Assembly (NCBI GenBank): GCA_946611835.1
Contig: CAMOEE010000156.1
Span: forward strand, 1-6,037
DNA: 6,037 bases
Source: an uncultured Treponema sp.
Lineage (GTDB): Bacteria > Spirochaetota > Spirochaetia > Treponematales > Treponemataceae
Direction of reading: 5' to 3'
Shown here: positions 5,986 to 6,037 of the stretch, in pieces
Numbering within the stretch: the stretch's first letter is position 1
How the letters are laid out: each line of letters begins with the position of its first letter
Notes under the pieces: generated by a model
Databases searched by the model: none
What the model was told of the DNA's origin: nothing
What the model saw: only the letters and a program-made list of their open reading frames with translations
Program-made: the position numbers and the translations under genes

Positions 5986-6037
5986 ATGAATGAAATGGCT
6001 GGTGGCGCAATGAATGTTGCCAACGAAACTGTTAATC
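5986..6037 (+). CDS. Start of an unrecognised gene, truncated by the right edge
   Basis: Seventeen codons are visible, reading MNEMAGGAMNVANETVN, open to the window edge. The start is supported by the strong ribosome site at 5973-5979. The fragment has no lipobox or typical basic signal-peptide start, and it is too short to assign a family. The 66-nt gap, hairpin and own ribosome site suggest a separate translation unit from nth. Confidence 0.6.
   Translation, partial: MNEMAGGAMNVANETVN

Overview
The window reads as chromosomal DNA from a diderm bacterium. The evidence is an outer-membrane beta-barrel protein with an N-terminal POTRA domain and a lipobox lipoprotein. Overall style (K/F/S-rich proteins, moderate GC with AT-rich gene borders) resembles host-associated Treponema (spirochaete), but that assignment is an impression, not a proof. 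There are no rRNA or tRNA genes, CRISPR arrays, insertion sequences or phage genes, and coding density is very high.

Layout: (1) Positions 1-1604 (+) hold the 3' part of a B12-binding-domain radical SAM gene whose frame is open through the left edge. Two clusters of intragenic inverted repeats (110-220 and 1168-1239) are read through in frame and look like insertions into a conserved enzyme. (2) Positions 1617-2957 (-) encode a secreted outer-membrane protein with one POTRA domain and a beta-barrel ending in Phe. It converges on the radical SAM gene with a 12-nt gap. (3) Positions 2958-3021 are a 64-nt divergent intergenic region with two candidate back-to-back promoters whose -35 boxes overlap. 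(4) Positions 3022-5919 (+) are a tightly coupled four-gene run, each junction a 4-nt ATGA overlap: a DUF3261-like lipoprotein, a FabF/FabB-type ketosynthase, an ApeP-like hot-dog dehydratase, and endonuclease III (nth). (5) Positions 5920-5985 are a short spacer with small direct repeats, a GC-rich hairpin and a strong Shine-Dalgarno. It leads into an unrecognised gene starting at 5986 and cut by the right edge.

The most informative feature is the lipoprotein-ketosynthase-dehydratase trio. Its gene order and sequence style match the core of aryl-polyene (APE)-type gene clusters, which make polyunsaturated lipid-like pigments anchored in the outer membrane. Only these three APE-type genes are visible. 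No ketoreductase, second ketosynthase, acyl carrier protein, ligase or exporter is present, so the pathway must be split across the genome, be reduced, or do something else. The downstream translational coupling to a DNA-repair gene is unusual for such a cluster.
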